64,000 bases of DNA. It comes from Pelomonas sp. V22. GTDB lineage: Bacteria > Pseudomonadota > Gammaproteobacteria > Burkholderiales > Burkholderiaceae_C. The position numbers and the translations under genes were made by a program. Positions 28,538-38,036 of this stretch are shown here, piece after piece; the stretch's first letter is position 1, and each line of letters begins with the position of its first letter. The notes under the pieces are model-generated. The model worked only from the letters and a program-made list of their open reading frames with translations, searched no databases and was not told the origin of the DNA. Location of the stretch: positions 1 to 64,000 of the forward strand of contig NZ_JAGIXS010000002.1 in NCBI RefSeq assembly GCF_030014915.1. The letters run 5' to 3'.

Positions 28538-29634
28538 CAGCGGCTGGCCGCTATCGGCGGCAGCTCATGGCGCACATCGCCGCACTGGGCGCGGTGGCGC
28601 AAGGCATGGTCCATCAGCACCAGGGCCAGCATGGCCTCGGCGATGGGCGTCGCGCGGATGCCGACGCAGGGATCGTGGCGGCCGAAGGTCTCGACGGTGG
28701 CGGCCTGGCCGGCACGGTCGATGGATGCCTTGGGCGAACGGATCGAGCTGGTGGGCTTGATGGCAATGGCCACGCGCAGGTCCTGGCCGGTGGAAATGCC
28801 GCCGAGTATGCCGCCCGAGTTGTTGCTGGCAAAGCCCGCGGGCGTCAGCTCGTCGCCATGGCGGCTGCCGCGCTGAGCCACGACGCCGAAGCCGTCGCCA
28901 ATCTCCACGCCCTTCACCGCATTGATGCCCATCATCGCGTAGGCGATGTCTGCATCGAGCTTGTCGAAGAGCGGCGCGCCAAGGCCCACCGGCACATTGC
29001 AGGCCTCGATGGCAATGCGGGCCCCGACCGAATCGCCGGCGCGGCGCAGCTCGTCCATGCAGGACTCCAGCTCGGCAATCTTGCTGGCGTTGGCGGCGAA
29101 GAAGGGATTGTTCGGGACATGGCTCCAATCCTCGAACGGAATCTCCAGCTCGCCGAGATGCGTCATGCAGCCACGGAAGGTCGTGCCGTACTGCTGCTGC
29201 AGCCATTTGCGCGCCACGGCGCCGGCGCCGACCATGGGCGCGGTCAGGCGAGCCGAGCTGCGGCCGCCGCCGCGCGGGTCACGGATGCCGTACTTGCGCC
29301 AGTAGGTGTAGTCGGCATGGCCGGGGCGGAAGGTGTCGAGGATGTTGCCGTAGTCCTTGCTGCGCTGATCGGTGTTCTTGATCAAGAGGCAGATCGGCGT
29401 GCCGGTGGTCTTGCCCTCATAGACGCCGGAGAGGATCTCGACGGCATCGGGCTCGTTGCGCTGGGTCACATGGCGCGAGGTGCCGGGGCGGCGGCGGTCC
29501 AGCTCGGGCTGGATGTCGGCCTCCCTCAGGTCCATGCCGGGCGGGCAACCGTCGATTACGCAGCCGATGGCGGGGCCGTGGCTCTCGCCGAAATTGGTGA
29601 CACGGAACAACTCGCCAAAAGTGCTGCCAGACAT
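28537..29634 (-). CDS. aroC: Chorismate synthase
   Basis: The 365-residue protein makes chorismate from EPSP with reduced FMN, the last shared step to aromatic amino acids and folate. Family signatures are [16 protein letters not shown] near the N-terminus, [13 protein letters not shown] (about 125-138) and the later NNSGGILGG with RHDPCVGIR. The start at 29634 gives the standard [14 protein letters not shown]-terminus; the open frame extending to 31221 is antisense to the uxaC gene. It is cotranscribed with the MFS gene and divergent from uxaC. The 207-bp region between them contains the Uxa operator candidate. Confidence 0.97.
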   Translation of the reverse strand: MSGSTFGELFRVTNFGESHGPAIGCVIDGCPPGMDLREADIQPELDRRRPGTSRHVTQRNEPDAVEILSGVYEGKTTGTPICLLIKNTDQRSKDYGNILDTFRPGHADYTYWRKYGIRDPRGGGRSSARLTAPMVGAGAVARKWLQQQYGTTFRGCMTHLGELEIPFEDWSHVPNNPFFAANASKIAELESCMDELRRAGDSVGARIAIEACNVPVGLGAPLFDKLDADIAYAMMGINAVKGVEIGDGFGVVAQRGSRHGDELTPAGFASNNSGGILGGISTGQDLRVAIAIKPTSSIRSPKASIDRAGQAATVETFGRHDPCVGIRATPIAEAMLALVLMDHALRHRAQCGDVRHELPPIAASR

Positions 29635-29785
29635 GCGGGATCCAGAGGTGACGGGGCCGGGAGGGGAGGCTGCGATCTTAGCCGCTGGCGCCCCGGCTCC
29701 CCAGGGCAAACCCGGAATCGGCGGCCGGTCGAGCGCAGACAAGAAAGCTGCTTTCGTGGACTGGATAGGCTCTGCCGGAGTGTTT

Positions 29786-29799
29786 TCTGAAATATCAGA
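29786..29799 (+). promoter_or_regulatory. Candidate operator upstream of uxaC
   Basis: TCTGA-AATA-TCAGA (29786-29799) is an inverted repeat 43-56 bp ahead of uxaC, in an AT-richer stretch. It could be bound by the GntR regulator encoded by the last gene of this operon. A -10-like CATAAT follows (29802-29807). Binding is inferred. Confidence 0.35.
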
Positions 29800-29841
29800 T
29801 TCATAATCCAGATACTTCAAACACTGCACGCCGAGCCCGCC

Positions 29842-31245
29842 ATGCCCGCCTTCCTGGATCAAGACTTCCTGCTCGACACAGGCACCGCCCGCCGGCTCTT
29901 CCATGAGGTGGCAGCCGGCCTGCCCATCATCGACTACCACTCCCATTTGCAGCAGGGCGAGATCGCCGAGCGCAAGCGCTTCCGGAACATCGCCGAGCTG
30001 TGGCTGGGTGGCGACCACTACAAGTGGCGGCTGATGCGCAGCGCCGGCGTAGACGAAAGCCTGATCACCGGCCCGGCGAGCGACGAGGACAAGTTCAGAG
30101 CCTTCTGCTCGGTGCTGCCGCTGGCCGCCGGCAATCCCATCCACCACTGGAGCCACCTGGAGCTGCGCCGGCTGTTCGGTGTCGAACTGCTCATCAACGC
30201 GGCCAATGCCGGCAGGATCTGGGAAGCGGCCAATGCCCGTCTGACCGAGATGGACTGCTGGAGCTTGCTGGACCAGGCCAAGGTCGAGATCGCCTGCACC
30301 ACCGACGACCCGGCCGACGACCTGCTGCAGCACGCGGAGCTGGCCAACTCGGCCTTGAAGACCCGAGTGCTGCCCGCCTTCCGCCCCGATGCCGCGATGC
30401 GCTGCAACAAGCCCGAGTTTCCCGCCTACCTGCAACGCCTGGGCGGCGTGGCCGGCGTGCGCATCACCGATTTCGACAGCCTCGTCGAGGCACTGGCCGC
30501 CCGCGTGCGCTTCTTCCACAGCCAGGGCGGCCGCATCTCCGACCACGCCATCGACGTGCCGCTGCCGCCCGGCGAGATCACGCCGGCCCTGTGCCAGGCG
30601 CTGCTCGAGCGTCGGCTCGCAGGCAGCCAGCTGAGCGAGGCCGAACTCGGCGCCTTCCAGCGCGGCCTCTTGCAAGAGCTCGGCAAGGTCTACGCGCAGC
30701 ATGGCTGGGCCATGTGCCTGCACATCGGTGCGCAGCGCAACAACAACCGCCGCCGCCTGAACACGCTGGGCCCCGACACCGGCTACGACTCGATTGCCGA
30801 CTTCACCAGCAGCGCCGGCCTCGCCGACCTGCTGGACACGCTGGATGCCGAAGACCAACTGCCCAAGACCCTGCTCTTCTGCCTCAACCCGGCAATGAAC
30901 GAGGTGCTGTCCACGCTGATCGGCGCCTTCCAGGACGGCCGGACCAGCGGCAAGCTGCAGTTCGGCCCGGCCTGGTGGTTCAACGATCACAAGGACGGCA
31001 ATCTGCGCCAGTTGCAGACCCTCGCGGCTCACGGCGTGCTGGGTACCTCGGTCGGCATGGTGACCGACTCGCGCAGCTTTGCCTCCTACCCGCGCCACGA
31101 GTACTTCCGCCGCCTGCTGTGCCGCCAGCTCGGCCAGTGGGTGGAGGCCGGCGAGTACCCGGACGACGACGCGGCCCTCGCACAGATCGTGCGTGGCGTC
31201 AGCTACGAGAACGCCAAGCACTACTTCGGGCTCTCTGCACCATGA
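29842..31245 (+). CDS. uxaC: Glucuronate isomerase (uronate isomerase)
   Basis: This 467-residue enzyme isomerises galacturonate to tagaturonate (and glucuronate to fructuronate). Its amidohydrolase-like TIM barrel carries the metal His pair in [12 protein letters not shown] near the N-terminus, and the conserved W-x-W-R-like [12 protein letters not shown] segment follows. The length is typical (about 465-470). It is the first gene of the operon, with uxaA overlapping by four bases. No galacturonate transporter (ExuT or TRAP) is encoded within this stretch, so uptake must be encoded elsewhere. Confidence 0.95.
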   Translation: MPAFLDQDFLLDTGTARRLFHEVAAGLPIIDYHSHLQQGEIAERKRFRNIAELWLGGDHYKWRLMRSAGVDESLITGPASDEDKFRAFCSVLPLAAGNPIHHWSHLELRRLFGVELLINAANAGRIWEAANARLTEMDCWSLLDQAKVEIACTTDDPADDLLQHAELANSALKTRVLPAFRPDAAMRCNKPEFPAYLQRLGGVAGVRITDFDSLVEALAARVRFFHSQGGRISDHAIDVPLPPGEITPALCQALLERRLAGSQLSEAELGAFQRGLLQELGKVYAQHGWAMCLHIGAQRNNNRRRLNTLGPDTGYDSIADFTSSAGLADLLDTLDAEDQLPKTLLFCLNPAMNEVLSTLIGAFQDGRTSGKLQFGPAWWFNDHKDGNLRQLQTLAAHGVLGTSVGMVTDSRSFASYPRHEYFRRLLCRQLGQWVEAGEYPDDDAALAQIVRGVSYENAKHYFGLSAP

Positions 31246-32855
31246 ACGCGATGAACACCAAGCTGCTGTGCATCCATCCCGACGACGACATGCTGGTCGC
31301 CCTCGCCGACCTGCAAGACGGCGAGCAGGCCCACTGGGAGCAGGAACAGATCACCACTGTCGGCCCGGTGGCCGCCAAGCACAAGCTGGCGCGGCGCGAT
31401 TTCGCCATCGGCGAGACGCTCAAGCTCTACGGCGTGCCGGTGGGCAAGGCCACGCAGGCCATCCGTCGTGGCGAGGCCATCAGCACAGCCAACCTGGCCC
31501 ACCATGCGGCAGAGGTGTCGCTGCAGTCCACCGAACCGTACCGCTGGAACGCACCCGACGTGCAGCGCTGGCAGGGCCAAACCTTCGACGGCGTGGTGCG
31601 CAGTGACGGCCGGGTCGGCACGGCCAACCACTGGCTGGTGTTCCCGCTGGTGTTCTGCGAGAACCGCAACATCGAGCAGTTGCGGAAGGCCGTCGAGCGG
31701 CCGCTGGGCTACGCGAGTGACGACCTCGCCGCCTACACCTTGAGCCTGCTCGGCGAAGACATGCAGGCCCCGCCGCGCACGCCGGCCCGGCCCTTCCCGA
31801 ATGTGGATGGCGTGCGCTTCATCACCCATGCCGGCGGCTGCGGCGGCACACGCGCCGATGCGCGGGCCTTGTGCAAGCTGCTGGCGGCCTATGCCGATCA
31901 TCCGAATGTGGCCGGCATCACGGTGCTGAGCCTCGGCTGCCAGAACGCGCAGATCGCCATGTTCAAGGAGGCCCTGGCCGCACAGAACCCGCAGTTCGAC
32001 AAGCCCTGCCTGATCTACGAGCAGCAGGCCTCGAGCGACGAGGCCTCGATGATGAAGGCGGCCTTGCAGGACCTGCTGAAGGCCCTGGCCGAGGCGAACA
32101 ATGTACAGCGCCAGCCGGTACCGCTCTCCATGCTGAAGATCGGCGTCAAGTGCGGCGGCTCCGATGGCTTCTCGGGCATCTCGGCCAACCCGGTGATGGG
32201 CCTGGTCTCCGACCTGGTCGTGGGCCTGGGCGGTTCGTCCATCCTCGCGGAGTTCCCGGAGCTCTGCGGCGTCGAGGCCGAGCTGATCGCCCGTTGCGAG
32301 GACCCGCAGGACCAGCAACGCTTCGTCTCGATGATGAAGGCCTTCGAAGAGCAGGCCCAGGCCGTGGGCACCAGCCTCGCCGAGAACCCCAGCCCCGGCA
32401 ACATCCGCGATGGCCTGATCACCGATGCGATGAAGTCGGCCGGCGCCGCGCGCAAGGGTGGCAGCTCGCCCATCGTCGGCGTGCTGAGCTATGGCGAGCA
32501 GCTGAAGAGGGCTGGCCTGTCCCTGCTGTGCACACCGGGCAACGACGTGGAATCCGTGACCGCCATCGTCGCCTCGGGCGCCAACGTCGTGCTGTTCTCC
32601 ACCGGCCTCGGCACGCCCACCGGCAACCCCATCGTCCCCGTGCTGAAGATCGCCAGCAACAGCGCCGTGGCGACCCGCCTGGCCGACATGATCGATTTCG
32701 ACTGCGGCCCGGTGCTCCAGGGCACGCCGTTGCCGCAGCTGGCCGATGACTTGCTGGGCCTGATCCAGAAAACCGCTGCCGGCCAGTACCAGAGCAAGGC
32801 CGAGCGCCTGCAGCAATACGACTTCCTGTTCTGGAAGCGGGACATCTCGCTGTGA
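31242..32855 (+). CDS. uxaA: Altronate dehydratase
   Basis: The 537-residue protein dehydrates D-altronate to 2-keto-3-deoxygluconate, using Fe2+ or a similar metal. The N-terminal SAF domain occupies about residues 1-95, and the D-galactarate dehydratase/altronate hydrolase core contains [26 protein letters not shown] and [18 protein letters not shown]. The ATG at 31242 overlaps the uxaC stop by four bases (ATGA), so coupling is expected; the much longer open frame starting at 30000 is not coding before this point. Confidence 0.95.
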   Translation: MNAMNTKLLCIHPDDDMLVALADLQDGEQAHWEQEQITTVGPVAAKHKLARRDFAIGETLKLYGVPVGKATQAIRRGEAISTANLAHHAAEVSLQSTEPYRWNAPDVQRWQGQTFDGVVRSDGRVGTANHWLVFPLVFCENRNIEQLRKAVERPLGYASDDLAAYTLSLLGEDMQAPPRTPARPFPNVDGVRFITHAGGCGGTRADARALCKLLAAYADHPNVAGITVLSLGCQNAQIAMFKEALAAQNPQFDKPCLIYEQQASSDEASMMKAALQDLLKALAEANNVQRQPVPLSMLKIGVKCGGSDGFSGISANPVMGLVSDLVVGLGGSSILAEFPELCGVEAELIARCEDPQDQQRFVSMMKAFEEQAQAVGTSLAENPSPGNIRDGLITDAMKSAGAARKGGSSPIVGVLSYGEQLKRAGLSLLCTPGNDVESVTAIVASGANVVLFSTGLGTPTGNPIVPVLKIASNSAVATRLADMIDFDCGPVLQGTPLPQLADDLLGLIQKTAAGQYQSKAERLQQYDFLFWKRDISL

Positions 32856-34243
32856 GCGATCCAACGCTGCCGATCAGGGTCCTGCAGTTCGGCCAGGGCG
32901 TGTTTCTGCGCGGCTTCGTCGACTGGATGATCGAGTTGCTGAACCAGCGCTGCGATCTGCAGGCCGGTGTGGTGATGGTGCGGCCCACCGGCCGCTCGAC
33001 GGCGCCCTTGATGGAGGCGCCCTTCCACGTGCTCTTGCGCGGCCTCGACGACCAGGGTGCGCCGCTGAAGCAGTGGCAGCGCATCCGTTGCGTGCAGCGC
33101 GAGCTGGACCTGGCACGGCACTGGAACGACTACCTGGCCCTGGCGGCCGAGCCGCCGCTGCGCTTCGTGGTCTCCAACACCACCGAGGCAGGCATTGCGG
33201 TGAACGACACGGACCGCTTCGACGATGCACCGCCGGCCAGCTTTCCGGCCAAGCTCTGCCGCTGGCTGTTCGAGCGCTACCGCGCTGGCGGCGCGGGCGT
33301 CTACCTGCTGCCCTGCGAGCTGATCGAGAACAACGGGCCGGCGCTGAAGGCCGCCGTGCTCCACTTTGCAAGGCTGTGGTCGCTGGAGCCGGGCTTCGCT
33401 GAGTGGCTGGACCGCGAATGCCATTTCTGCTCCACCTTGGTGGACCGCATCGTCAGCGGCGCGCCCAGCGATGAAGAACGGCCGTTGCTCGAGGCGGAGC
33501 TGGGCGAGCGCGATCCCTTCATGGTCTGCGCCGAGCCCTACCACAGCTGGTTGATCGAAGGCCCGGCGGCACTGGCCGAGGAGCTGCGCCTCGCGGGCTC
33601 GGGCTTGTCCATCGAACTGGTGGCCGACCTGCGGCCCTACCGCCGCCGCAAGGTCGGCCTGCTCAACGGCGGCCACACGCTGCTGGTGCCCGTGGCCTTG
33701 CTGCTGGGCCTCGAAAGCGTGGGCCAGGCCATGGCAGACGCCGATGTAGCGCGCTTCCTGGACGAGGCCCTGCGCGAGGAACTGATGCCCGCCCTGCCCT
33801 TGCCGGTTGAAGACCTGCAGCCGTTCGCCGATGCCGTGCAGCGGCGCTTTCGCAACCCCTTCGTTCAGCATCGCCTGTCGGCCATCGCCTTGAACAGCTG
33901 GCCGAAGTTCGCGCCCCGCTTGCTGCCGGCGCTGCTCGCGCATGAGCAGCCTGCGCCACGACTGGTGCTGGCCCTGGGCGCCACCATGCATCTTTATCGC
34001 GGCAAGTGCATCGCGCTCTCGGATGCGCCCGAGCATCTGGGCTGGTTCGAAACCGCCTGGGCTCGTCTGCGGGTGGGTGATTGGACCTGGCGCGACCTGG
34101 CGCAAGGCTGGCTCGCGCAAGGCACGCTCTGGGGCCAAGACCTCAACCAGCGGCCCGGCCTGACCGATGCGCTGGCCGAGCAACTCGCACTGATCGATGC
34201 CCAAGGCATGCGCGCCGCCCTCACTATGATCGGCCGCCGATGA
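32852..34243 (+). CDS. uxaB: Tagaturonate reductase (altronate oxidoreductase)
   Basis: The 463-residue NAD-dependent dehydrogenase of the mannitol dehydrogenase family reduces tagaturonate to altronate, between UxaC and UxaA in the pathway. The N-terminal cofactor motif is QFGQGVFLRGF (12-22), and KVGLLNGGHTLL (about 269-280) belongs to the catalytic core. The start is GTG (32852), overlapping the uxaA stop by four bases. The UxaB assignment over UxuB (fructuronate reductase) rests on operon context with uxaC and uxaA and the tagaturonate-type N-terminus; sequence alone is less certain. Confidence 0.88.
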   Translation: MSDPTLPIRVLQFGQGVFLRGFVDWMIELLNQRCDLQAGVVMVRPTGRSTAPLMEAPFHVLLRGLDDQGAPLKQWQRIRCVQRELDLARHWNDYLALAAEPPLRFVVSNTTEAGIAVNDTDRFDDAPPASFPAKLCRWLFERYRAGGAGVYLLPCELIENNGPALKAAVLHFARLWSLEPGFAEWLDRECHFCSTLVDRIVSGAPSDEERPLLEAELGERDPFMVCAEPYHSWLIEGPAALAEELRLAGSGLSIELVADLRPYRRRKVGLLNGGHTLLVPVALLLGLESVGQAMADADVARFLDEALREELMPALPLPVEDLQPFADAVQRRFRNPFVQHRLSAIALNSWPKFAPRLLPALLAHEQPAPRLVLALGATMHLYRGKCIALSDAPEHLGWFETAWARLRVGDWTWRDLAQGWLAQGTLWGQDLNQRPGLTDALAEQLALIDAQGMRAALTMIGRR

Positions 34244-34926
34244 GCAAGCAGCCCGCCGCCGCCGCCGCCAAAGCCTCCCAGCAGGTCTACGAACTGCTGC
34301 GCCAGCGCATCCTCGCGTTGGAGCTGGCGCCTGGCGAGCGCTTGAACGAGAAAGACATCGCTGCCGAGTTCGAACTCAGCCGCACGCCGGTGCACGAGGC
34401 GGTGCAGCGCCTGACCGAGGAAGGGCTGATCGAGATACGCCCGCGCTCGGGCACCTTCGTCGCCCGCATCCCGGTGCATGAGCTGGAAGAGGCCATGCTG
34501 GTGCGCACCGCGCTGGAGCTGGCCGTGATCGAACGTGCCGCGCGGCAGCTGACACCGGCGGCGCTTGTGCGACTGGAGCACTGCCTGGCCGAGCAGCGGC
34601 GCTGCGCCAAGAAAGCGGACCAGCCGGGCTTTCATCGCGCCGACGAGGCCTTTCATGCACTGCTGGCCGAGCTGGCCGGCTTCCCCGGCGTCTGGCGCAC
34701 CATCGCGCAGGCCAAGACGCAAGTGGACCGCTTCCGCCGCCTGACCCTGCCCATCCAGGGCCGCATGCAGGAGGTGATTGCCGAGCACGCGGCCGTGGTG
34801 GAGGCGCTGAAAAGTGGCAGCCCAGAAAAGGCGATGGCGGCCATGCGCCGCCATCTGGACCACGTGCTGCCGGCGATCGCGCTGACGCGCGCGCTGCAAC
34901 CTGACTACTTCATCAACAAGACCTGA
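34240..34926 (+). CDS. GntR-family regulator, FCD type
   Basis: The 228-residue protein has an N-terminal winged HTH (about 12-75, with ERLNEKDIAAEFELSRTPVHEAVQRLTEEGLIEI) and a C-terminal all-alpha FCD ligand domain that holds the metal-binding His set (including HRADEAFH). It is the last gene of the uxa operon; its ATG at 34240 overlaps the uxaB stop by four bases. It most likely represses the operon and responds to galacturonate or a pathway intermediate, as ExuR/UxuR do. Its stop codon is immediately next to that of the convergent CBS gene. Confidence 0.9.
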   Translation: MSKQPAAAAAKASQQVYELLRQRILALELAPGERLNEKDIAAEFELSRTPVHEAVQRLTEEGLIEIRPRSGTFVARIPVHELEEAMLVRTALELAVIERAARQLTPAALVRLEHCLAEQRRCAKKADQPGFHRADEAFHALLAELAGFPGVWRTIAQAKTQVDRFRRLTLPIQGRMQEVIAEHAAVVEALKSGSPEKAMAAMRRHLDHVLPAIALTRALQPDYFINKT

Positions 34927-35391
34927 TCAGAGCTTGGATTCTGGCGCCGGCTCGTCTTCCAGCGGCCAGTCGCGAATGTAGGCCTTGAGCATGCGGTTCT
35001 CGAAGTCCTGGCTGTCGACCACGGCCTTGGCCACGTCATAGAAAGAGATGACGCCATTCAAGGTGCGGCCGTTCAGCACCGGCATGTAGCGGGCGTGGCG
35101 GCCCAGCATCATGCGGCGCACTTCGTCGATCTCGGTTTCCGGCGTGCAGGTCAGCGGATGGTCGTCCATCACGCTGCGGACCAGGGTCGTGCCGACCGAT
35201 CCGCCGTTCTTGACGATGGCCGCGATCACCTCGCGGAAGGTCAGCATGCCTACAAGGTCGCCGTGCTCCATCACCACGAGGGAGCCGACATCGAGCTCGG
35301 CCATGGTGGTCACGGCTTCGGCCAGCGGCTGGTCAGGGGAAACGGTGTACAGCGTGCCGCCCTTGACGCGCAGGATGTCGATGACTTTCAT
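34927..35391 (-). CDS. Two-CBS-domain protein
   Basis: The 154-residue protein consists of a Bateman module: CBS1 about 10-65 (TLYTVSPDQPLAEAV and LVVMEHGDLVGMLTFREV) and CBS2 about 80-140 (PLTCTPETEIDEVRRMM, RYMPVLNGRTLNGVISFYDV). Such modules bind adenosyl nucleotides and regulate partners. No enzymatic domain is attached, so the partner is unknown. The start at 35391 is preferred because AGGAG lies ahead of it. It abuts the gntR stop and is divergent from metY. Confidence 0.88.
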   Translation of the reverse strand: MKVIDILRVKGGTLYTVSPDQPLAEAVTTMAELDVGSLVVMEHGDLVGMLTFREVIAAIVKNGGSVGTTLVRSVMDDHPLTCTPETEIDEVRRMMLGRHARYMPVLNGRTLNGVISFYDVAKAVVDSQDFENRMLKAYIRDWPLEDEPAPESKL

Positions 35392-35473
35392 GGGGCTCTC
35401 CTCTATGGCGAGGCTTGGTTCAGACGCGACCAACATAGCACACAATCTGCGCTCCAAACACCTCGGAGACACC

Positions 35474-36766
35474 ATGCCCGGCTTCGATACCCTGGCCCTT
35501 CACGCCGGCGCCACACCCGATCCCAGCACCGGCGCGCGCGTCACGCCGCTGCACCTGAGCACCTCCTTCGTTTTCGAGAGTTCCGAGCATGCGGCTGCGC
35601 TTTTCAACATGGAGCGGGCCGGCCATGTCTATTCGCGCCTGTCCAACCCGACCACGGCCGTGTTCGAGGAGCGCATGGCAGCCCTGGAAGGCGGCGTGGG
35701 CGCCATCGCCACCGCCAGCGGCCAGGCGGCCCTGCACCTGGCCATTGCCACGCTGGCTGGGGCCGGCTCGCACATCGTGTCCTCGGGCGCCTTGTATGGT
35801 GGTTCGCACAACCTGCTGCACTACACGCTGGCCCGCTTCGGCATTGAAACCACGTTCGTGAAGCCCGGCGACCTCGATGCCTGGCGCGCGGCCATCCGCC
35901 CCAATACCAAGCTGCTGTTCGGCGAGAGCCTGGGCAACCCCGGCCTCGACGTGCTGGACATCCCGAACGTGGCTGCCATCGCGCACGAGGCGGGCCTGCC
36001 GCTGCTGGTCGATTCCACGCTGACCACGCCCTACCTGCAGCAGCCTTTCGAGCTCGGCGCCGACCTGGTCTACCACTCGGCCACCAAGTTCCTCTCGGGC
36101 CATGGCACGGTGGTGGGCGGCGTGCTGATCGACAGCGGCGCCTTTGACTGGCAGGCCGCACATGACAGGCATGGCAAGTTCCCCGAACTGTGCGAGCCCT
36201 ATGCCGGGTTCCATGACATGGTCTTCGCTGAGGAGAGCACCGTCGGCGCCTTCCTCCTGCGCGCCCGCCGCGAAGGCCTGCGCGACTTCGGTGCCTGCAT
36301 GAGCCCGCACACGGCCTGGCTGATCCTGCAAGGCATCGAGACCCTCGGCCTGCGCATGGAGCGCCACGTGAAGAACGCGCAGAAGCTGGCCGATTTCCTG
36401 GCCGGCCAGCCCACGGTGGCCCGCGTCGGCTATCCCGGCCTCGCCGCGCACCGTGACCACGCACTCGCGCAGAAGCTCTTGCCGCGCGGCTGCGGGTCGG
36501 TGTTCAGCTTCGACATCACCGGCACGCGCGAGCAGGGCCGGCGTTTCATCGAATCCCTGAAGCTGTTCTCCCACCTGGCCAATGTCGGCGACTGCCGCTC
36601 GCTGGTGATCCACCCGGCCAGCACCACGCACAGCCGCATGGACGATGCAGCACTCGCCTTGGCCGGCATCACGCCCGGCACCATCCGTTTGTCCATCGGC
36701 CTCGAAGATGCCGATGACCTGATCGACGACCTCAAGCGCGCCCTGAAGATCGCGAGCAAAGCATGA
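35474..36766 (+). CDS. metY: O-acetylhomoserine sulfhydrylase
   Basis: The 430-residue PLP enzyme makes homocysteine (or methionine) from O-acetylhomoserine and sulfide. It has the Cys/Met metabolism fold: SRLSNPTTAVFEERMAALEGG, the STLTTPYLQQPFELGADLV block and the PLP lysine in YHSATKFLSGHG, about residue 205. The length of about 430 and the KLFSHLANVGDCRSL end segment favour MetY over cystathionine gamma-synthase. The ATG at 35474 follows CGGAGA. An alpha/beta hydrolase gene overlaps its stop by four bases. Confidence 0.92.
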   Translation: MPGFDTLALHAGATPDPSTGARVTPLHLSTSFVFESSEHAAALFNMERAGHVYSRLSNPTTAVFEERMAALEGGVGAIATASGQAALHLAIATLAGAGSHIVSSGALYGGSHNLLHYTLARFGIETTFVKPGDLDAWRAAIRPNTKLLFGESLGNPGLDVLDIPNVAAIAHEAGLPLLVDSTLTTPYLQQPFELGADLVYHSATKFLSGHGTVVGGVLIDSGAFDWQAAHDRHGKFPELCEPYAGFHDMVFAEESTVGAFLLRARREGLRDFGACMSPHTAWLILQGIETLGLRMERHVKNAQKLADFLAGQPTVARVGYPGLAAHRDHALAQKLLPRGCGSVFSFDITGTREQGRRFIESLKLFSHLANVGDCRSLVIHPASTTHSRMDDAALALAGITPGTIRLSIGLEDADDLIDDLKRALKIASKA

Positions 36767-37563
36767 AGCTCATCGTCAACGATCAAGAGGCTTATGCCTA
36801 CACCGGCGGCAAGCCTTTCGACCCCGCCCTGCCCTGCGTGGTGCTGGTCCACGGCGCGCTGAACGACCACAGCGTCTTCACCCTGCTGGCGCGCTCGCTG
36901 GCCCACCATGGTCACAGCGTGCTGGCCGTCGACCTGCCGGGCCATGGCCGCAGCAGCGGGCCGGTGGCGGCCAGCGTGGAAGCGGCGGCCGACTGGCTCT
37001 GGGCCCTGCTCGATGCCGCCGGCGTGAAACAGGCCGCGCTGGCGGGCCACAGCATGGGTTCGCTGATCGCGCTGGAAGCGGCCTCGCGCCAACCGGAGCG
37101 GGCGACGCGCCTGGTGATGCTGGGCACGGCTTATCCGATGAAGGTGTCGGAGGCGCTGCTCAGCACCGCCCGCGAGCAGCCCTTGAAGGCCATCGACATG
37201 GTCAACGCCTTCTCGTTCGCCGGCATCGCGAGCAAACCCTCCTACCCGGGCCCGGGCGCCTGGCTGCAAGGTGGCGAGATCGCGCTCAAGCGGCGGATGC
37301 AGGCGAAGCAGACCGCGCTCAACCTGTTCGAGCACGACTTCAGGATGTGCGACAGCTACGCCGGCGGTCTGGAAGCCGCGGCCCAGGTGACCTGCCCGGC
37401 CACCTTCATCCTCGGCGACAAGGACCAGATGACCTCGCCGCGCCAGGCAGCCGAGCTGGCCCGGGCGCTGAACGCCCGCGTGGTCAGCCTCGCCGCCGGG
37501 CATTCACTGATGGCCGAGGCGCCCGATCCGGTTTGGAATGCGCTCAGGCAAGCCCTGAAGTGA
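36763..37563 (+). CDS. Alpha/beta hydrolase
   Basis: The 266-residue protein has the usual alpha/beta hydrolase plan: VLVHGALNDHS oxyanion region (about 26-36), nucleophile Ser in GHSMG (about 91-95), an Asp in ILGDKDQM (about 225) and the catalytic His in AGHSLMAEAP. It is likely cytosolic. Its ATG overlaps the metY stop by four bases, so it is translated with it, but no sulfur-related signature is visible. The substrate is unknown; lipid or ester hydrolysis is a guess. Confidence 0.88.
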   Translation: MKLIVNDQEAYAYTGGKPFDPALPCVVLVHGALNDHSVFTLLARSLAHHGHSVLAVDLPGHGRSSGPVAASVEAAADWLWALLDAAGVKQAALAGHSMGSLIALEAASRQPERATRLVMLGTAYPMKVSEALLSTAREQPLKAIDMVNAFSFAGIASKPSYPGPGAWLQGGEIALKRRMQAKQTALNLFEHDFRMCDSYAGGLEAAAQVTCPATFILGDKDQMTSPRQAAELARALNARVVSLAAGHSLMAEAPDPVWNALRQALK

Positions 37564-37585
37564 CTGACGACCTGAGGTGACGACC

Positions 37586-37906
37586 ATGAGCAGTACCGAC
37601 GCCGTGAAGCAGATGAACAGCTTCGCCGAGTTCTACCCCTTCTACCTGGGCGAGCACCAGAACCGCACCTGCCGGCGCCTGCATTTTGTCGGCTCCACGC
37701 TCGGCCTGCTGTGCCTGGCCCGAGCCCTCTACAGCGGCGAGGCCTGGTGGATTGCCATCGGCCTGCTGTGCGGCTACGCCTTCGCCTGGATCGGCCATTT
37801 CGGCTTCGAGAAGAACAAGCCGGCCTCGTTCAAGCGGCCGCTCTACAGCTTCATGGGCGACTGGGTCATGTACAAGGACATCTGGACCGGCAAGATTCCG
37901 TTCTGA
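37586..37906 (+). CDS. Mpo1-like (DUF962) membrane protein
   Basis: This 106-residue protein has the DUF962/Mpo1 signatures: FYPFYLGEHQNRTCRRLHFVGS and the HFGFEKNKPASFKRPLYSFMGD block. Yeast Mpo1 acts in alpha-oxidation of 2-hydroxy fatty acids; this bacterial homologue has unknown function. Two to three membrane segments are present. The ATG at 37586 has GAGGTG upstream, while the GTG at 37577 overlaps this site and is less likely. It lies 22 bp after the hydrolase gene. Confidence 0.88.
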   Translation: MSSTDAVKQMNSFAEFYPFYLGEHQNRTCRRLHFVGSTLGLLCLARALYSGEAWWIAIGLLCGYAFAWIGHFGFEKNKPASFKRPLYSFMGDWVMYKDIWTGKIPF

Positions 37907-38036
37907 TCCTTTTCCTCCCCTTTCCATCGGCTTCCCGGCCTGCCGGCGCGTGCGCCCTGCGCATCGCTGGCGGCCACGCCCATGCCACACTGGCGGGCTT
38001 GGGCCCTCCCCTTTGACACCCTCAAGAGCCACGATC

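Noticed and set aside
29635-31221. A long N-terminal extension of aroC
   Set aside because: Chorismate synthase starts at 29634 with its standard N-terminus; the extension is antisense to uxaC.
30000-31241. A 414-residue N-terminal extension of uxaA
   Set aside because: It is a shifted frame of uxaC, Arg/Pro-rich and without domain sequence; uxaA starts at 31242 with an ATGA overlap.
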